64,000 bases of DNA from Bacteroidia bacterium (GTDB taxonomy: Bacteria; Bacteroidota; Bacteroidia; SXHM01): contig JAJVIC010000001.1 of the NCBI GenBank assembly GCA_022072225.1, positions 62,001-126,000 on the forward strand, given 5' to 3'. Of this stretch, positions 54,200-62,943 are shown piece after piece. A program made the translations under genes and the position numbers. The notes under the pieces were generated by a model, which was given only the letters and a program-made list of their open reading frames with translations, searched no databases and was not told the DNA's origin. Position 1 is the first letter of the stretch. Each line of letters opens with the position of its first letter.

Positions 54200-55871
54200 A
54201 TCCTTCTAAGCGGTTGTGGTAAAAAAACAAAAGATTAAAATCTTCCGACATGATAAAGCCGTCTTTAGATTTATACAAGGGTCGTTTGGCATCATACATG
54301 CCGAGGTTTTTTAAACCTGTTTCAATGATGGTATCAATTTCAGGAATTTCCAGTTCGTGATACAAATGCACTTCACCGTTTGCTGCCATTTCGCGCAGGC
54401 GGTCGAGCAGGCGCGAAACACCGTTGGTAAACTCCAGATAGGTTAGTTTCTGGTCTTCTTCGGGCAGGCGAAGCACGGCATAAATATCTAATTTCTTGTA
54501 GCGTTTGCGTATAAGTTCAAAACCCACAAAAGCCACCAGATGGCTTGCAAAAACACGGCTTTCGGAATGAAAACGTTTTACAATTTCATCGCCCAGCATT
54601 TTGGTGTATTCGGCATCGCGCTGCGGGTCGCGGGTAAATACGCCATTGGTCATAAAGTAGCGTTTTATGTCTATGTGTTCACCGTTTTTACCGATGCTGT
54701 TTCCGTCATTATCAACAGGGTTTCCAAACAGGTCAATACATTTTCCGAACGAAATGGACATCTCTGATGATTTGGTAAAAAACTTAATCATGAATTTGGC
54801 CATTTTGTAGGATGTGGAATAATCATCGTTTTCGCGGAAGTAATGTTGCTGTCCGGTGCGTTTCAGGTGCTCGTCAATCAGGCTGGGCGCTTCCAATACA
54901 AAGTTGTAGTTGAAAACCACCGGCACTACAAATAACTTAGCCGGCTTTTCGGGATTGTTGAGAAAGTTAAGGCGCTGCGCTTCCATAGCGGTTCCCAGCA
55001 AACCAAGTTTTAGTTTAGTTTCAATAGCACCGGAGCGTGAGCGCGTACCACCGGGAAAGAACAAACTGTTGCAGCCGCGCAGCATACCTATTGTTGAGTA
55101 GGTTTTCAGCGTTTCAAGGTAAATCATGTTCTTTTTTCTGCGGTCAACTTTATAAGCTCCCAACCGGCTCATAAAAAAAGCAAGAATACCTATGCCGAAG
55201 AGATTTAAGCCCGCACCATAAAGAAACGGTCGCAGACCCAGCGACTGAATAGCCCATCCGATAAGAATAGAATCAAGATTGCTGAAATGCGTAGGAACCA
55301 TAATGAGTGTTCCTTTTTTTGCCAAACTGCGTATTTGTTCCAACTCACCCTGCAGGCGTATTTTCTCGTGCAGGTTGTGGCGTGTTTTCCAGAAGCGCGA
55401 AATGCCTTTCCCTTCTGACGCGTTGAGTAAGCGTGCAAAGCCGAAAGTGGTGGCTTCCTTTGCAAAGTTGTAGGCAGCAGGACTGAAGAAGCCTGCAATT
55501 TCTTCGGTATAGCGGTCAATAATGCTCTCCAGAATTTTGTCTTCGTTCAGGTCAGGCGTTTTTTCATTCTCCGGACTTAGTTTCAATAATTTCTTTTTAA
55601 CACCTTCCCAAAAAGGACCTTCGTCTTTTTTATCGGCAGCCCATGCGTTGGTCTTTACACGAATACGCTCCAGATAATAGGTCTTGGCTAACTCTTCGTT
55701 AAGACCCTGTGTAGTTTTGGTTTGTTCTTTTACTGCATTGAAAGCGGCTTCTTTTACCTGTTTCAGAAAAGCATCTCTGTCCTTGGTAAGTTGATAGATA
55801 GGCCAGGTGCGGATATCAGGAAACAGTGGCTCGTAAAGCCAACCTGTGCGTGTATGTTTTTGTTCAGACAA
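54177..55871 (-). CDS. Glycerol-3-phosphate/1-acyl-glycerol-phosphate acyltransferase family protein
   Basis: 564 residues. PlsB/PlsC-type acyltransferase core: MVPTHFSNLDSILIG (catalytic H-x4-D, about 191) and NSLFFPGGTRSRSGAIETKLKLG (about 268, glycerol-phosphate site in the PlsB-like G-G form rather than FPEGT). Long N- and C-terminal helical extensions resemble PlsB-like enzymes. It acylates glycerol 3-phosphate or lysophosphatidate at the inner membrane. It starts 2 bp after the DUF4442 stop and overlaps gpsA, forming a phospholipid operon. Confidence 0.88.
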   Translation of the reverse strand: MSEQKHTRTGWLYEPLFPDIRTWPIYQLTKDRDAFLKQVKEAAFNAVKEQTKTTQGLNEELAKTYYLERIRVKTNAWAADKKDEGPFWEGVKKKLLKLSPENEKTPDLNEDKILESIIDRYTEEIAGFFSPAAYNFAKEATTFGFARLLNASEGKGISRFWKTRHNLHEKIRLQGELEQIRSLAKKGTLIMVPTHFSNLDSILIGWAIQSLGLRPFLYGAGLNLFGIGILAFFMSRLGAYKVDRRKKNMIYLETLKTYSTIGMLRGCNSLFFPGGTRSRSGAIETKLKLGLLGTAMEAQRLNFLNNPEKPAKLFVVPVVFNYNFVLEAPSLIDEHLKRTGQQHYFRENDDYSTSYKMAKFMIKFFTKSSEMSISFGKCIDLFGNPVDNDGNSIGKNGEHIDIKRYFMTNGVFTRDPQRDAEYTKMLGDEIVKRFHSESRVFASHLVAFVGFELIRKRYKKLDIYAVLRLPEEDQKLTYLEFTNGVSRLLDRLREMAANGEVHLYHELEIPEIDTIIETGLKNLGMYDAKRPLYKSKDGFIMSEDFNLLFFYHNRLEGYGLAKYI

Positions 55872-55873
55872 TT

Positions 55874-56395
55874 TTATTTCTTTCTTTTAAACGACCAAGT
55901 TATAAAGAACCTTGCTACTTCCGTTCCATCAGACATTGTTCCAACACTTTCAATTCTAACGGGAACTTTTTCTCCGGTTTTTAGTGCTGTATCAATCGCC
56001 TCAAATACTTTTGCGCCTTCTGTGCAGGTAAAGGTTGTTAACTTATCTGCCTTTTTTGTGAAGGTAGCCTCAATGTTTACTACTAGCATTCCAACGGGTG
56101 CATTTGCATTTTCTATTGCCAGCAATGCCAACGCACCTGTTGACATTTCAGCGGCCATAGCCTGTGCAGCAAAGTAAATGCTTTGAAAAGGGTTTTGACT
56201 TCTCCATCCGTAAGGCAGCGTTACTTCACAATTATCTGCATCTAACTTTTTAATGTTCAGTCCGCAGAAAAAGGCTGCAGGGAGTTTTATTAAAAGAAAA
56301 AGATTAAACAGAAAATAATTTAGAAACTGCTTGCGTTGTTTTTCGGCTTTCGGGGTGAGTATAATTGTTTTTTTTTCTTTTAGAACACTTTCCAT
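55874..56395 (-). CDS. DUF4442 hotdog-fold protein
   Basis: 173 residues from ATG 56395 (a TTG at 56404 would add three). DUF4442 is a hotdog-fold family related to acyl-CoA thioesterases: NCEVTLPYGWRSQNPFQSIYFAAQAMAAEMSTGALAL and LVVNIEATFTKKADKLTTFTC. An acyl-thioester role fits its position between prfA and an acyltransferase, but the substrate and activity are unproven. Confidence 0.82.
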   Translation of the reverse strand: MESVLKEKKTIILTPKAEKQRKQFLNYFLFNLFLLIKLPAAFFCGLNIKKLDADNCEVTLPYGWRSQNPFQSIYFAAQAMAAEMSTGALALLAIENANAPVGMLVVNIEATFTKKADKLTTFTCTEGAKVFEAIDTALKTGEKVPVRIESVGTMSDGTEVARFFITWSFKRKK

Positions 56396-56412
56396 AATTA
56401 TCAATTTTAATT

Positions 56413-57486
56413 TTAAATCATCATTCCTTCTTTCAATTTCTCAGCATTTTCTGCTGTTTGCAGCGCATTTAACATATCCTGAATATCGCCATTCAAAAAA
56501 GCAGGTAAACTGTGAATAGTCAGCCCAATTCTATGGTCGGTAACCCTGCTTTGCGGATAATTATAGGTTCGGATTTTTGCAGAACGGTCGCCTGTTGAAA
56601 CCATTGTTTTACGTTTTTGTGCAATGGCATCATTGTGTTTTTGCAATTCCATTTCGTAAAGTTTGCTGCGCAGCATTTGCATGGCACGCTCTCGGTTTCC
56701 GTGCTGGCTGCGCTCCACCTGACAGGTAACTACAATTCCTGATGGTTTGTGTGTAAGCATTACTTTGGTTTCAACCTTGTTTACGTTTTGTCCGCCTGCC
56801 CCGCCTGAACGTGCAGTTTGCATTTCAATATCGGCAGGATTTATTTTAACATCTACCTCGGTAGCTTCGGGCAATACGGCAACTGTTGCTGCCGAAGTAT
56901 GAACCCTTCCCTGTGCTTCGGTGGCAGGCACGCGTTGCACACGATGCACCCCCGATTCAAATTTCATTTGTCCGTAAGCACCTTCGGCATTTACTTCAAA
57001 AATTATTTCCTTAAAACCGCCCATCGTACCTTCCGAACTATCCACTACTTCCACTTTCCAGCCGCGACCTTCGCAATAGCGTTGATACATGCGAAACAAT
57101 TCTCCGGCAAACAAGCTGGCTTCGTCACCTCCGGTTCCCGCGCGCACTTCTATAATACAGTGTTTCTCATCTTCCGGATCTTTTGGTATCATCATCAGGC
57201 GCACTTCTTCTTCGAGCTGAAGCTTGCGCTCTTCCATTTCGGTCAGTTCCATTTTGGCAAGGTCAAGAAATTCAGGATCTTTTTCCTTGTTCAGAATTTC
57301 TTTTGCGTTGGTAATGTTTTTCAGCAGCAAATCGTATTCCTTGTAAGCATTTGCCAGCGGTTCCAAATCGCGGTAATCCTTGTTTAGTTTTACATAGCGG
57401 GTCATATCACTCACTATATTAGGATCGCCCAGTTGAATACCAATATCTTCCCAGCGTTTGTATATGTCTCTTAATTTATCCAGCAT
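56413..57486 (-). CDS. prfA: Peptide chain release factor 1
   Basis: 357 residues from ATG 57486 ([16 protein letters not shown]). The upstream in-frame extension to 57633 is not homologous and crosses the next promoter. The domain order is class I release factor: helical domain 1, the anticodon-like P-A-T-E motif ([23 protein letters not shown], about 180) that reads UAA/UAG, and the G-G-Q loop in [15 protein letters not shown] (about 225) that triggers peptide release. The PAT form is RF1, not RF2. First gene of the minus-strand run to gpsA. Confidence 0.96.
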   Translation of the reverse strand: MLDKLRDIYKRWEDIGIQLGDPNIVSDMTRYVKLNKDYRDLEPLANAYKEYDLLLKNITNAKEILNKEKDPEFLDLAKMELTEMEERKLQLEEEVRLMMIPKDPEDEKHCIIEVRAGTGGDEASLFAGELFRMYQRYCEGRGWKVEVVDSSEGTMGGFKEIIFEVNAEGAYGQMKFESGVHRVQRVPATEAQGRVHTSAATVAVLPEATEVDVKINPADIEMQTARSGGAGGQNVNKVETKVMLTHKPSGIVVTCQVERSQHGNRERAMQMLRSKLYEMELQKHNDAIAQKRKTMVSTGDRSAKIRTYNYPQSRVTDHRIGLTIHSLPAFLNGDIQDMLNALQTAENAEKLKEGMMI

Positions 57487-57504
57487 GTTTTTTTCAATGA
57501 GGTG

Positions 57505-57512
57505 CAAAGATA
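57505..57512 (-). promoter_or_regulatory. Candidate -7 box for prfA
   Basis: TATCTTTG on the minus strand (plus-strand CAAAGATA) fits TAnnTTTG, 18 bp before the prfA start. No -33 TTG at the expected spacing. Confidence 0.4.
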
Positions 57513-57549
57513 GAAAATAGGGTGAATGGACTATAATCGTTGAATTTAC

Positions 57550-57557
57550 TATCTTTG
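57550..57557 (+). promoter_or_regulatory. Candidate -7 box for the DUF433 antitoxin
   Basis: TATCTTTG fits TAnnTTTG, 17 bp before the ATG. Together with the identical box on the minus strand 37 bp away it marks a divergent promoter region. Confidence 0.4.
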
Positions 57558-57574
57558 AAACAAATTTAGCTGAC

Positions 57575-57799
57575 ATGAATTTATTAGAAAGAATAACAGT
57601 AAATCCTGAACAATGTGGCGGGAAACCTTGCATAAGAGGTATGCGAATTCGGGTTACCGATGTGCTTGATTTGATGGCTTCAGGATTAAATGAAGAACAA
57701 ATTATTGCTGAAATGCCTGATTTGGTTCAGGAAGATATTCGTGCAGCAGTAGCTTATGCGTCTGCAAAATTAAATCATGTTATTTTAAAAGCTGCATGA
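57575..57799 (+). CDS. DUF433 antitoxin
   Basis: 74 residues. DUF433 proteins are small winged-helix-like antitoxins: [57 protein letters not shown] is the whole domain. They bind and neutralise the partner DUF5615 PIN-like nuclease and probably repress their own promoter. The stop codon overlaps the partner's ATG (ATGA at 57796-57799), the usual coupled layout. The antitoxin is intact although the toxin frame is broken. Confidence 0.9.
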   Translation: MNLLERITVNPEQCGGKPCIRGMRIRVTDVLDLMASGLNEEQIIAEMPDLVQEDIRAAVAYASAKLNHVILKAA

Positions 57800-58136
57800 C
57801 ACTTTGGTTGGATGCACAGATTTCTCCTTTACAGGCAGAATGGATTAAATACAACTTCAATATCTCGTGCTTTCACTTCGTGACTTAGGATTACGTGATG
57901 CTTCTGACTATGAAATTTTCATGAAAGGAAAAGCCGATGATGTAATTATCATTACAAAAGACTCTGATTTTTGTGATTTAGTGAGAAAGCACAAATCGCC
58001 ACCTTCCATAATATGGCTCACTTGCGGCAACACTTCAAATGAAAGTTTGAAGCAGATTTTCAGAACTAAACTTACTGCTGCATTGGAGATTTTGAGTAAG
58101 GGAGAAGATTTGATTGAAATAAGTGATTGGATTTAG
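57796..58136 (+). pseudogene. DUF5615 PIN-like toxin, frameshifted
   Basis: Translation from ATG 57796 gives [20 protein letters not shown] and then F-N-I-S-C-F, and stops at TAG 57886 in the wrong frame. The remaining domain (SLRDLGLRDASDYEIF, IITKDSDFCDLV, SIIWLTCGNTSNESL) continues in another frame to 58136. Restoring one T in the TTT at 57871-57873 would join the two into a normal 113-residue DUF5615 protein with its conserved Asp residues. So it is either a single-base deletion in a short T run (inactive toxin), a sequencing error, or frameshifting; the first two are likelier. Confidence 0.85.
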
Positions 58137-58159
58137 CGTTATACAAAAAATTACCTTTG
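58127..58159 (+). promoter_or_regulatory. Candidate promoter of the PASTA gene
   Basis: TACCTTTG (58152-58159) fits TAnnTTTG with TTG at 58127-58129 about 22 bp upstream, overlapping the toxin end; 7 bp before the ATG at 58167, giving a very short leader. Confidence 0.45.
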
Positions 58160-58166
58160 CCACCTT

Positions 58167-59021
58167 ATGAGTTTTTTCTCGTTTGTATTCAGTAAGAATT
58201 TCTTAAAGCATTTGGGCATAGCACTGGGCGTTTTTATTGTGCTTATCCTGCTTATTATTTTCTCGCTCAATGCCTACACCGGACATGGTGAAACTATTGC
58301 TGTTCCAAATCTTTCGGGTATAAACAAGACAAAGCTAGATTCGGCTTTAGCCAATCTTGAATTAAAACACGCTATTATTGATTCTGTTTATTTGAATAAC
58401 AAGCCGAAAGGTTCTGTTGTTGACCAGACACCGGCACCCGGTTTTCATGTAAAAGCAGGAAGAACGGTTTATGTAACCGTAGTTGCCATGCAGCCGCAAC
58501 GGGTTAAAATGCCCAATCTGGTTGATTTAACATTAAGGCAAGCTACACAGCGTCTGGAAACCTATGGCTTGAAAGTGGGAAAAACATCTTACCAGCCCGA
58601 TATTGCAAAAAACGTTGTCTTAAAACAGTTGTGGAAAGGACGAAAAATTTATCCGGATAGTTTGGTTGTAAAAGGTTCTTCTATTGAACTGGTGCTGGGC
58701 GATGGTTTAAATGATTCCGAAATTCCCATGCCCTATTATATTAACCTTACACCTGAACAGGCCGAAGAAGCCATTAAATCGGGTGCGCTGATAAAAGGTG
58801 CATTTATTTTTGATGCGGAAGTGAAAGACAGCCTGAAATCGCGCGTTTATAAGCAACGTCCTGCTTATACACAAAATTCAGTTATTAAAATTGGTGATCC
58901 GGTTGACCTTTGGTTTACCGAAAATGAAGAAAAAATTGAATACGACCCTTCACTTCACACTAATCCGATTGATGATGGTGGAGAAATGATGGAAGGCAGC
59001 AATGAAAATTATGATGAATAA
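58167..59021 (+). CDS. PASTA-domain membrane protein
   Basis: 284 residues: short cytoplasmic start, one membrane helix (about 18-38, LGIALGVFIVLILLIIFSL), then three PASTA modules (VPNLSGINKTKLDSALANLEL, MPNLVDLTLRQATQRLETYGLKVG, YYINLTPEQAEEAIKSG). PASTA domains bind peptidoglycan or lipid II. In Bacteroidota this protein has no kinase and often sits with ddl and an RluA-family gene; here the RluA-family gene is 2.3 kb downstream. The acidic tail overlaps the next gene start. Confidence 0.9.
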   Translation: MSFFSFVFSKNFLKHLGIALGVFIVLILLIIFSLNAYTGHGETIAVPNLSGINKTKLDSALANLELKHAIIDSVYLNNKPKGSVVDQTPAPGFHVKAGRTVYVTVVAMQPQRVKMPNLVDLTLRQATQRLETYGLKVGKTSYQPDIAKNVVLKQLWKGRKIYPDSLVVKGSSIELVLGDGLNDSEIPMPYYINLTPEQAEEAIKSGALIKGAFIFDAEVKDSLKSRVYKQRPAYTQNSVIKIGDPVDLWFTENEEKIEYDPSLHTNPIDDGGEMMEGSNENYDE

Positions 59022-61308
59022 AAAAAGCTTAGTTCTTTTCCTGGCAGTTTTTATGCTGCCTCTTGCACTGTTTTCACAGGAAGTATTGTTGGATTTAGAA
59101 GTAAATCCTGTTTTGATTGAAAAAAAAGCAAAAAAGGAAAAAAGCATAATGAATAATCAGGAGTATTATATTCTTGACACATTGGATTTACCTTTCATTG
59201 ATGATTTTTCTACCAACAAACTGAAACGCTACTATAACTGGGAATATCCTGCCCCAAGCGATTCAATGGCTATTCGCTGGACACTTAATGGCGACACGCT
59301 CCCTACAGCAATCGTTTCGGAAGATACAACTTATCATTATTACTATCGCCTTGATTCTGTACTTAACGACACTCTCTTTGTCAATATCTCAAACGGAATA
59401 CTCGATAGTTCTGTAGCACTTATTTCCTATCAGGTAATTTATTTCAATGGTGTTAATCCTTTTGTTCCCAACGACACGGTCTACTATTGGCCAACCGAAG
59501 AAACCTATACCTTTTATGATTCACTGGGAACCATTCTTGCCAATGTTTCTGCTTCTGCAACAAGCATAACGCTGACCAATGCCAACGACACAGTTTGGGT
59601 TTACCAGCCCGATACCGGAACTTTATGGACCGATAATTTTACATTCATCAATTCAACCTATCCCGTTTATCCGCCTTCAGTTGGTGTGGCTACTTTGGAT
59701 GGCGTTGACGAAAACGGAATGCCTTACGATTTTGTGGTGGGTTTGCCCGAAGGAACAGCCGATTACCTGACTTCAAAACCTATAAAACTTGCAAACTACG
59801 AGCCTGCCGATTCACTATACCTTAGTTTTTACTACCAGCCTCAGGGTAGAGGAAATGCCCCAGAACAAAGCGATTCGTTAATTCTTGAATTCAGAACTTC
59901 TGTTACAAACTGGACATTAATCTGGAGCGCTGAAGGCGATGAATTGCCTGCTGACAGTATGTTTAAACAAGTTATGATTGCTGTTGATACTTCGCTTTGG
60001 TTCACGAATGATTTTCAGTTCCGTTTCCGCAATCATGCAACACTTTCAGGCAATGTTGACCACTGGCATATTGACTATGTTCGTTTAAGCAATGCACGCC
60101 ATTATCAGGATACGGTTTATGAAGATGTAGCCTATGTTTACCCTGCATATTCATTGTTGAATAAATTTCAGTCAATGCCTTGGAGCCATTTTTTAGTTGA
60201 CCCTGCATCATTTATGAACGATACATTGCTGCTCACATTCCATAATAATCTGAATGCAGTAAAAAATACAGGTTATCGCTGGAAAGTTTTTGATGAAAAC
60301 AACACAGAATTATTTGATAAAAATGGTGGAAGTAAAAACTATGCTGCTGATATTTTTTGCCAGAATGTTGGAACGCAATGCGACCCAACCGACCCGCTTC
60401 CTATGTCACCCGACTTTACTTTCGCCTTTCCCGATAATGGCAACGACAGTGCGGAATATACAATAATTGCATCCCTTGCAACCAACCCGGATAACATAAA
60501 AGATAATGACACGCTGCACTACACGCAGATATTCCACAACTATTACGCTTACGATGACGGAACAGCCGAAAACGGTTACGGGTTGGAAATACAGGCTCCT
60601 GTTGGTGTCTCCATGGCAGCTTACCGTTTCAATATGATTAAAGGCGATACGCTGCGCGGTGTGCGCTTTTATTTCAACCCGCAGTTAGACGATGTTTCGG
60701 AAGAAATTTTTTCATTAATGGTTTGGACAGGAGATAACACTCCTGAAACACTCATTTATCAGAAAGATTCGCTCTCGCCACAATATTCACCCGGTTTGAA
60801 TTATTTCCGCACTTACACTATTAACGATACCATTCTTGAGTTGCAGGCTGGCAACTTTTTTGTAGGCTGGATGCAGACAGAAAATTACCGAATGAACGTG
60901 GGTTTTGATCGCAACCTGAATGCTAATGAAAATATGTTTTACAATATTCTCGGTGGCGGCTGGCTGCAATCGCAACTGCCCGGTGCATGGATGATTCGTC
61001 CTGTATTTAGCAGCGATACACTTCCGTCTGATGTATTTTCTATTGACGAAAATTCCCTGATGAGCGAGTTTACAGTATTCCCGAATCCGGCATCGGATGA
61101 GGTATATATAGTAGCAATGAACGAAACAGTAAATAGCAACAACTATTTTGTAAACATCTTTAACAGCACCGGCAGTGTGGTAAAACAGGTTTCATCTCTG
61201 CCACGCTCGGTAAACATTTCAGAATTGGCTCCGGGTTTTTACTTCATCAACATTCAGAATAAAGAAACACAAGAGCAACGGACTTATAAATTAGTTATCA
61301 GCCGTTAA
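59014..61308 (+). CDS. T9SS-exported protein of unknown function
   Basis: About 764 residues from ATG 59014 (also in-frame ATGs at 59002 and 59011), giving the signal peptide MNKKSLVLFLAVFMLPLALFSQ. The start overlaps the PASTA stop by 8 bp. The body is beta-rich and resembles propeptide/jelly-roll-like surface proteins (WHIDYVRLSNARHY, YYAYDDGTAENGYGL), and it ends with a T9SS type A sorting domain (VFPNPASDEVYIVAM...GFYFINIQN...YKLVISR). Conserved next to PASTA and RluA-family genes in this phylum as far as I recall; function unknown. Confidence 0.85.
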   Translation: MNKKSLVLFLAVFMLPLALFSQEVLLDLEVNPVLIEKKAKKEKSIMNNQEYYILDTLDLPFIDDFSTNKLKRYYNWEYPAPSDSMAIRWTLNGDTLPTAIVSEDTTYHYYYRLDSVLNDTLFVNISNGILDSSVALISYQVIYFNGVNPFVPNDTVYYWPTEETYTFYDSLGTILANVSASATSITLTNANDTVWVYQPDTGTLWTDNFTFINSTYPVYPPSVGVATLDGVDENGMPYDFVVGLPEGTADYLTSKPIKLANYEPADSLYLSFYYQPQGRGNAPEQSDSLILEFRTSVTNWTLIWSAEGDELPADSMFKQVMIAVDTSLWFTNDFQFRFRNHATLSGNVDHWHIDYVRLSNARHYQDTVYEDVAYVYPAYSLLNKFQSMPWSHFLVDPASFMNDTLLLTFHNNLNAVKNTGYRWKVFDENNTELFDKNGGSKNYAADIFCQNVGTQCDPTDPLPMSPDFTFAFPDNGNDSAEYTIIASLATNPDNIKDNDTLHYTQIFHNYYAYDDGTAENGYGLEIQAPVGVSMAAYRFNMIKGDTLRGVRFYFNPQLDDVSEEIFSLMVWTGDNTPETLIYQKDSLSPQYSPGLNYFRTYTINDTILELQAGNFFVGWMQTENYRMNVGFDRNLNANENMFYNILGGGWLQSQLPGAWMIRPVFSSDTLPSDVFSIDENSLMSEFTVFPNPASDEVYIVAMNETVNSNNYFVNIFNSTGSVVKQVSSLPRSVNISELAPGFYFINIQNKETQEQRTYKLVISR

Positions 61309-61351
61309 TTCTTAGTGAAACTTAGTGTCCTTTGTCCCTTAGTGGTAAAAA
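61309..61351. repeat. CTTAGTG-type repeat before the pseudouridine synthase gene
   Basis: Variants of CTTAGTG in a row, including CCTTAGTGGTAAAAA (61337-61351) shared exactly with 52022-52036. In-frame translation through it would give a spurious N-terminus for the pseudouridine synthase. Confidence 0.75.
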
Positions 61352-61359
61352 AAATTGCT

Positions 61360-62400
61360 GTGAACCCAAACCCAGAAACAGATTTCAACGAAGAGGAACA
61401 AGACGACCTCTATGAGCATCATCGCCTTGTAGCCGATAAAGGACAGGCACCTTTGCGCATCGATAAGTTCCTGATAAACCGGTTGGAAAATACTTCCCGG
61501 AACAAAATTCAGAATGCTGCCGAGGCTGGAAACATTTTGGTAAACGGTGTTGCCGTTAAATCAAATTACAAAGTTAAACCGGGCGATGTTATTAGCATTG
61601 TAATGGCGCATCCGCCACGTGACCGCACAATTATTCCTGAAAACATACCGCTTGATATTGTTTATGAAGACAACGATGTAGTGGTAATTAATAAACCCGC
61701 AGGTCTGGTGGTTCATCCAGGTTATGGAAATTATTCTGGCACATTGGTGAATGCTTTGGTTTATCATTTCAAAGATTTACCGAATCAGAATAAAGAAACT
61801 CCGCGTCCCGGTTTGGTGCATCGTTTGGACAAAGATACTTCGGGAATTATGGTAGTAGCAAAAAATGAATTTGCGATGACACATCTTGCAGGACAATTTT
61901 TTGACCGCACAACCAACCGCCTTTACAATGCACTCGTATGGGGCGATTTTGCGGAAGACAGCGGAACCATTGAAGGTCATATCGGGCGCAGCTTAAAGGA
62001 TAGAAAAGTAATGGATGTTTTTCCTGAAGGAGAGCATGGCAAACATGCCGTTACGCATTACAAAGTGCTGGAGCGTTTTGGTTATGTAACATTGATTGAG
62101 TGTAAACTGGAAACAGGTCGTACGCATCAAATACGTGCGCATTTGCAACATATCGGTCATCCGCTGTTTAATGACGAAACCTACGGAGGAAGCAGCATCC
62201 TGAAAGGAACTACTTTTCAGAAATACCGGATGTTTATTGAAAACTGTTTTGCACTCATGCCCCGACATGGCTTGCATGCAAAGTCGCTGGGTTTTGTGCA
62301 TCCAGTAACAAAGAAGGAATTGTTTTTTGATTCCGATATTGCTTCGGATATGCAAGCAGTGATTGAAAAATGGAGACATTATATTAAGTACGAGAAATAA
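61360..62400 (+). CDS. rluD: RluA-family pseudouridine synthase (RluD-like)
   Basis: 346 residues from GTG 61360; an in-frame GTG at 61315 would add 15 residues encoded by a dispersed repeat, so it is not favoured. N-terminal S4 RNA-binding domain (about 30-85, LRIDKFLINRLENTSRNKIQNA), catalytic domain with PRPGLVHRLDKDTSGIMVVAKN (catalytic Asp in R-L-D-K-D) and LETGRTHQIRAHLQHIGHPLFND. It converts uridines in rRNA to pseudouridine, probably 23S helix 69 if a true RluD. Confidence 0.92.
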   Translation: MNPNPETDFNEEEQDDLYEHHRLVADKGQAPLRIDKFLINRLENTSRNKIQNAAEAGNILVNGVAVKSNYKVKPGDVISIVMAHPPRDRTIIPENIPLDIVYEDNDVVVINKPAGLVVHPGYGNYSGTLVNALVYHFKDLPNQNKETPRPGLVHRLDKDTSGIMVVAKNEFAMTHLAGQFFDRTTNRLYNALVWGDFAEDSGTIEGHIGRSLKDRKVMDVFPEGEHGKHAVTHYKVLERFGYVTLIECKLETGRTHQIRAHLQHIGHPLFNDETYGGSSILKGTTFQKYRMFIENCFALMPRHGLHAKSLGFVHPVTKKELFFDSDIASDMQAVIEKWRHYIKYEK

Positions 62401-62403
62401 GGA

Positions 62404-62478
62404 TGTTTGATTTTTAATTGCAGATTGATAATTGAAATGGCCGATCAAACATTAACAATTTAAAATCAACAATTAGAT
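62404..62478. repeat. Inverted heptamer arrays before the small repeat protein
   Basis: 62404-62438: TGTTTGA, TTTTTAA, TTGCAGA, TTGATAA, TTGAAAT. 62451-62478: ATTAACA, ATTTAAA, ATCAACA, ATTAGAT. The second resembles the array before glutamine synthetase and the first is of the opposite orientation, so the pair can form a hairpin. It ends 7 bp before the ATG at 62486. Confidence 0.75.
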
Positions 62479-62485
62479 TTGCATA

Positions 62486-62899
62486 ATGCAATTATCCTAT
62501 CCGGCAAAAATACTTCTCGCCTGGGGCGAAGCCATCAGCGGCAATAAGCCGATAAAAGAATGGTTGCTTGCAAACGGGTATAAAGAATTAGGATTATTTG
62601 TTCATGCTTTGAATAACCAACAAGAAGCCCGCGATTGGCTGATGAAAAATAAATTTCCTCATTTGATGGCGGTGATACGCGGAGCTGAAGGCGAAGAAAA
62701 AGCCGTGAAATGGTTAGAGCAATATAATCTGAAACCCCTTGCAAAAGTGGCTCTTGCCGGTGATGGAGATAAGGCTGCTTTGAACTGGTTGATTGAAAAT
62801 AATCACCGCGAACTTGCTGTTATTGCTCAGAAAATAAAAATTGTAAAAGATGAAATTGAGCGGAAGAATAATGATGTACACAGCATAAGTCCTGATTAA
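62486..62899 (+). CDS. Small helical-repeat protein of unknown function
   Basis: 137 residues, no signal peptide. Four imperfect repeats of about 32 residues, each ending in a W-L-x-x-N-x-x-x-E/H-L pattern (KEWLLANGYKELGLF, RDWLMKNKFPHLMAV, VKWLEQYNLKPLAKV, LNWLIENNHRELAVI), suggest a small alpha-solenoid. Probably cytoplasmic and conserved in the phylum; I cannot name the function. Confidence 0.7.
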   Translation: MQLSYPAKILLAWGEAISGNKPIKEWLLANGYKELGLFVHALNNQQEARDWLMKNKFPHLMAVIRGAEGEEKAVKWLEQYNLKPLAKVALAGDGDKAALNWLIENNHRELAVIAQKIKIVKDEIERKNNDVHSISPD

Positions 62900-62943
62900 T
62901 TTGAGAAATTTCTACCAAACAACCTTTCTTGTAATTTTACCCG

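Noticed and set aside
56818-57387. 189-codon plus-strand frame opposite prfA
   Set aside because: The residues (Phe/His-rich) are a mirror of the release factor codons; no start context or family features.
57487-57633. Upstream start for prfA
   Set aside because: The extra 49 residues have no RF1 similarity and cross the divergent promoter region and the start of the antitoxin gene.
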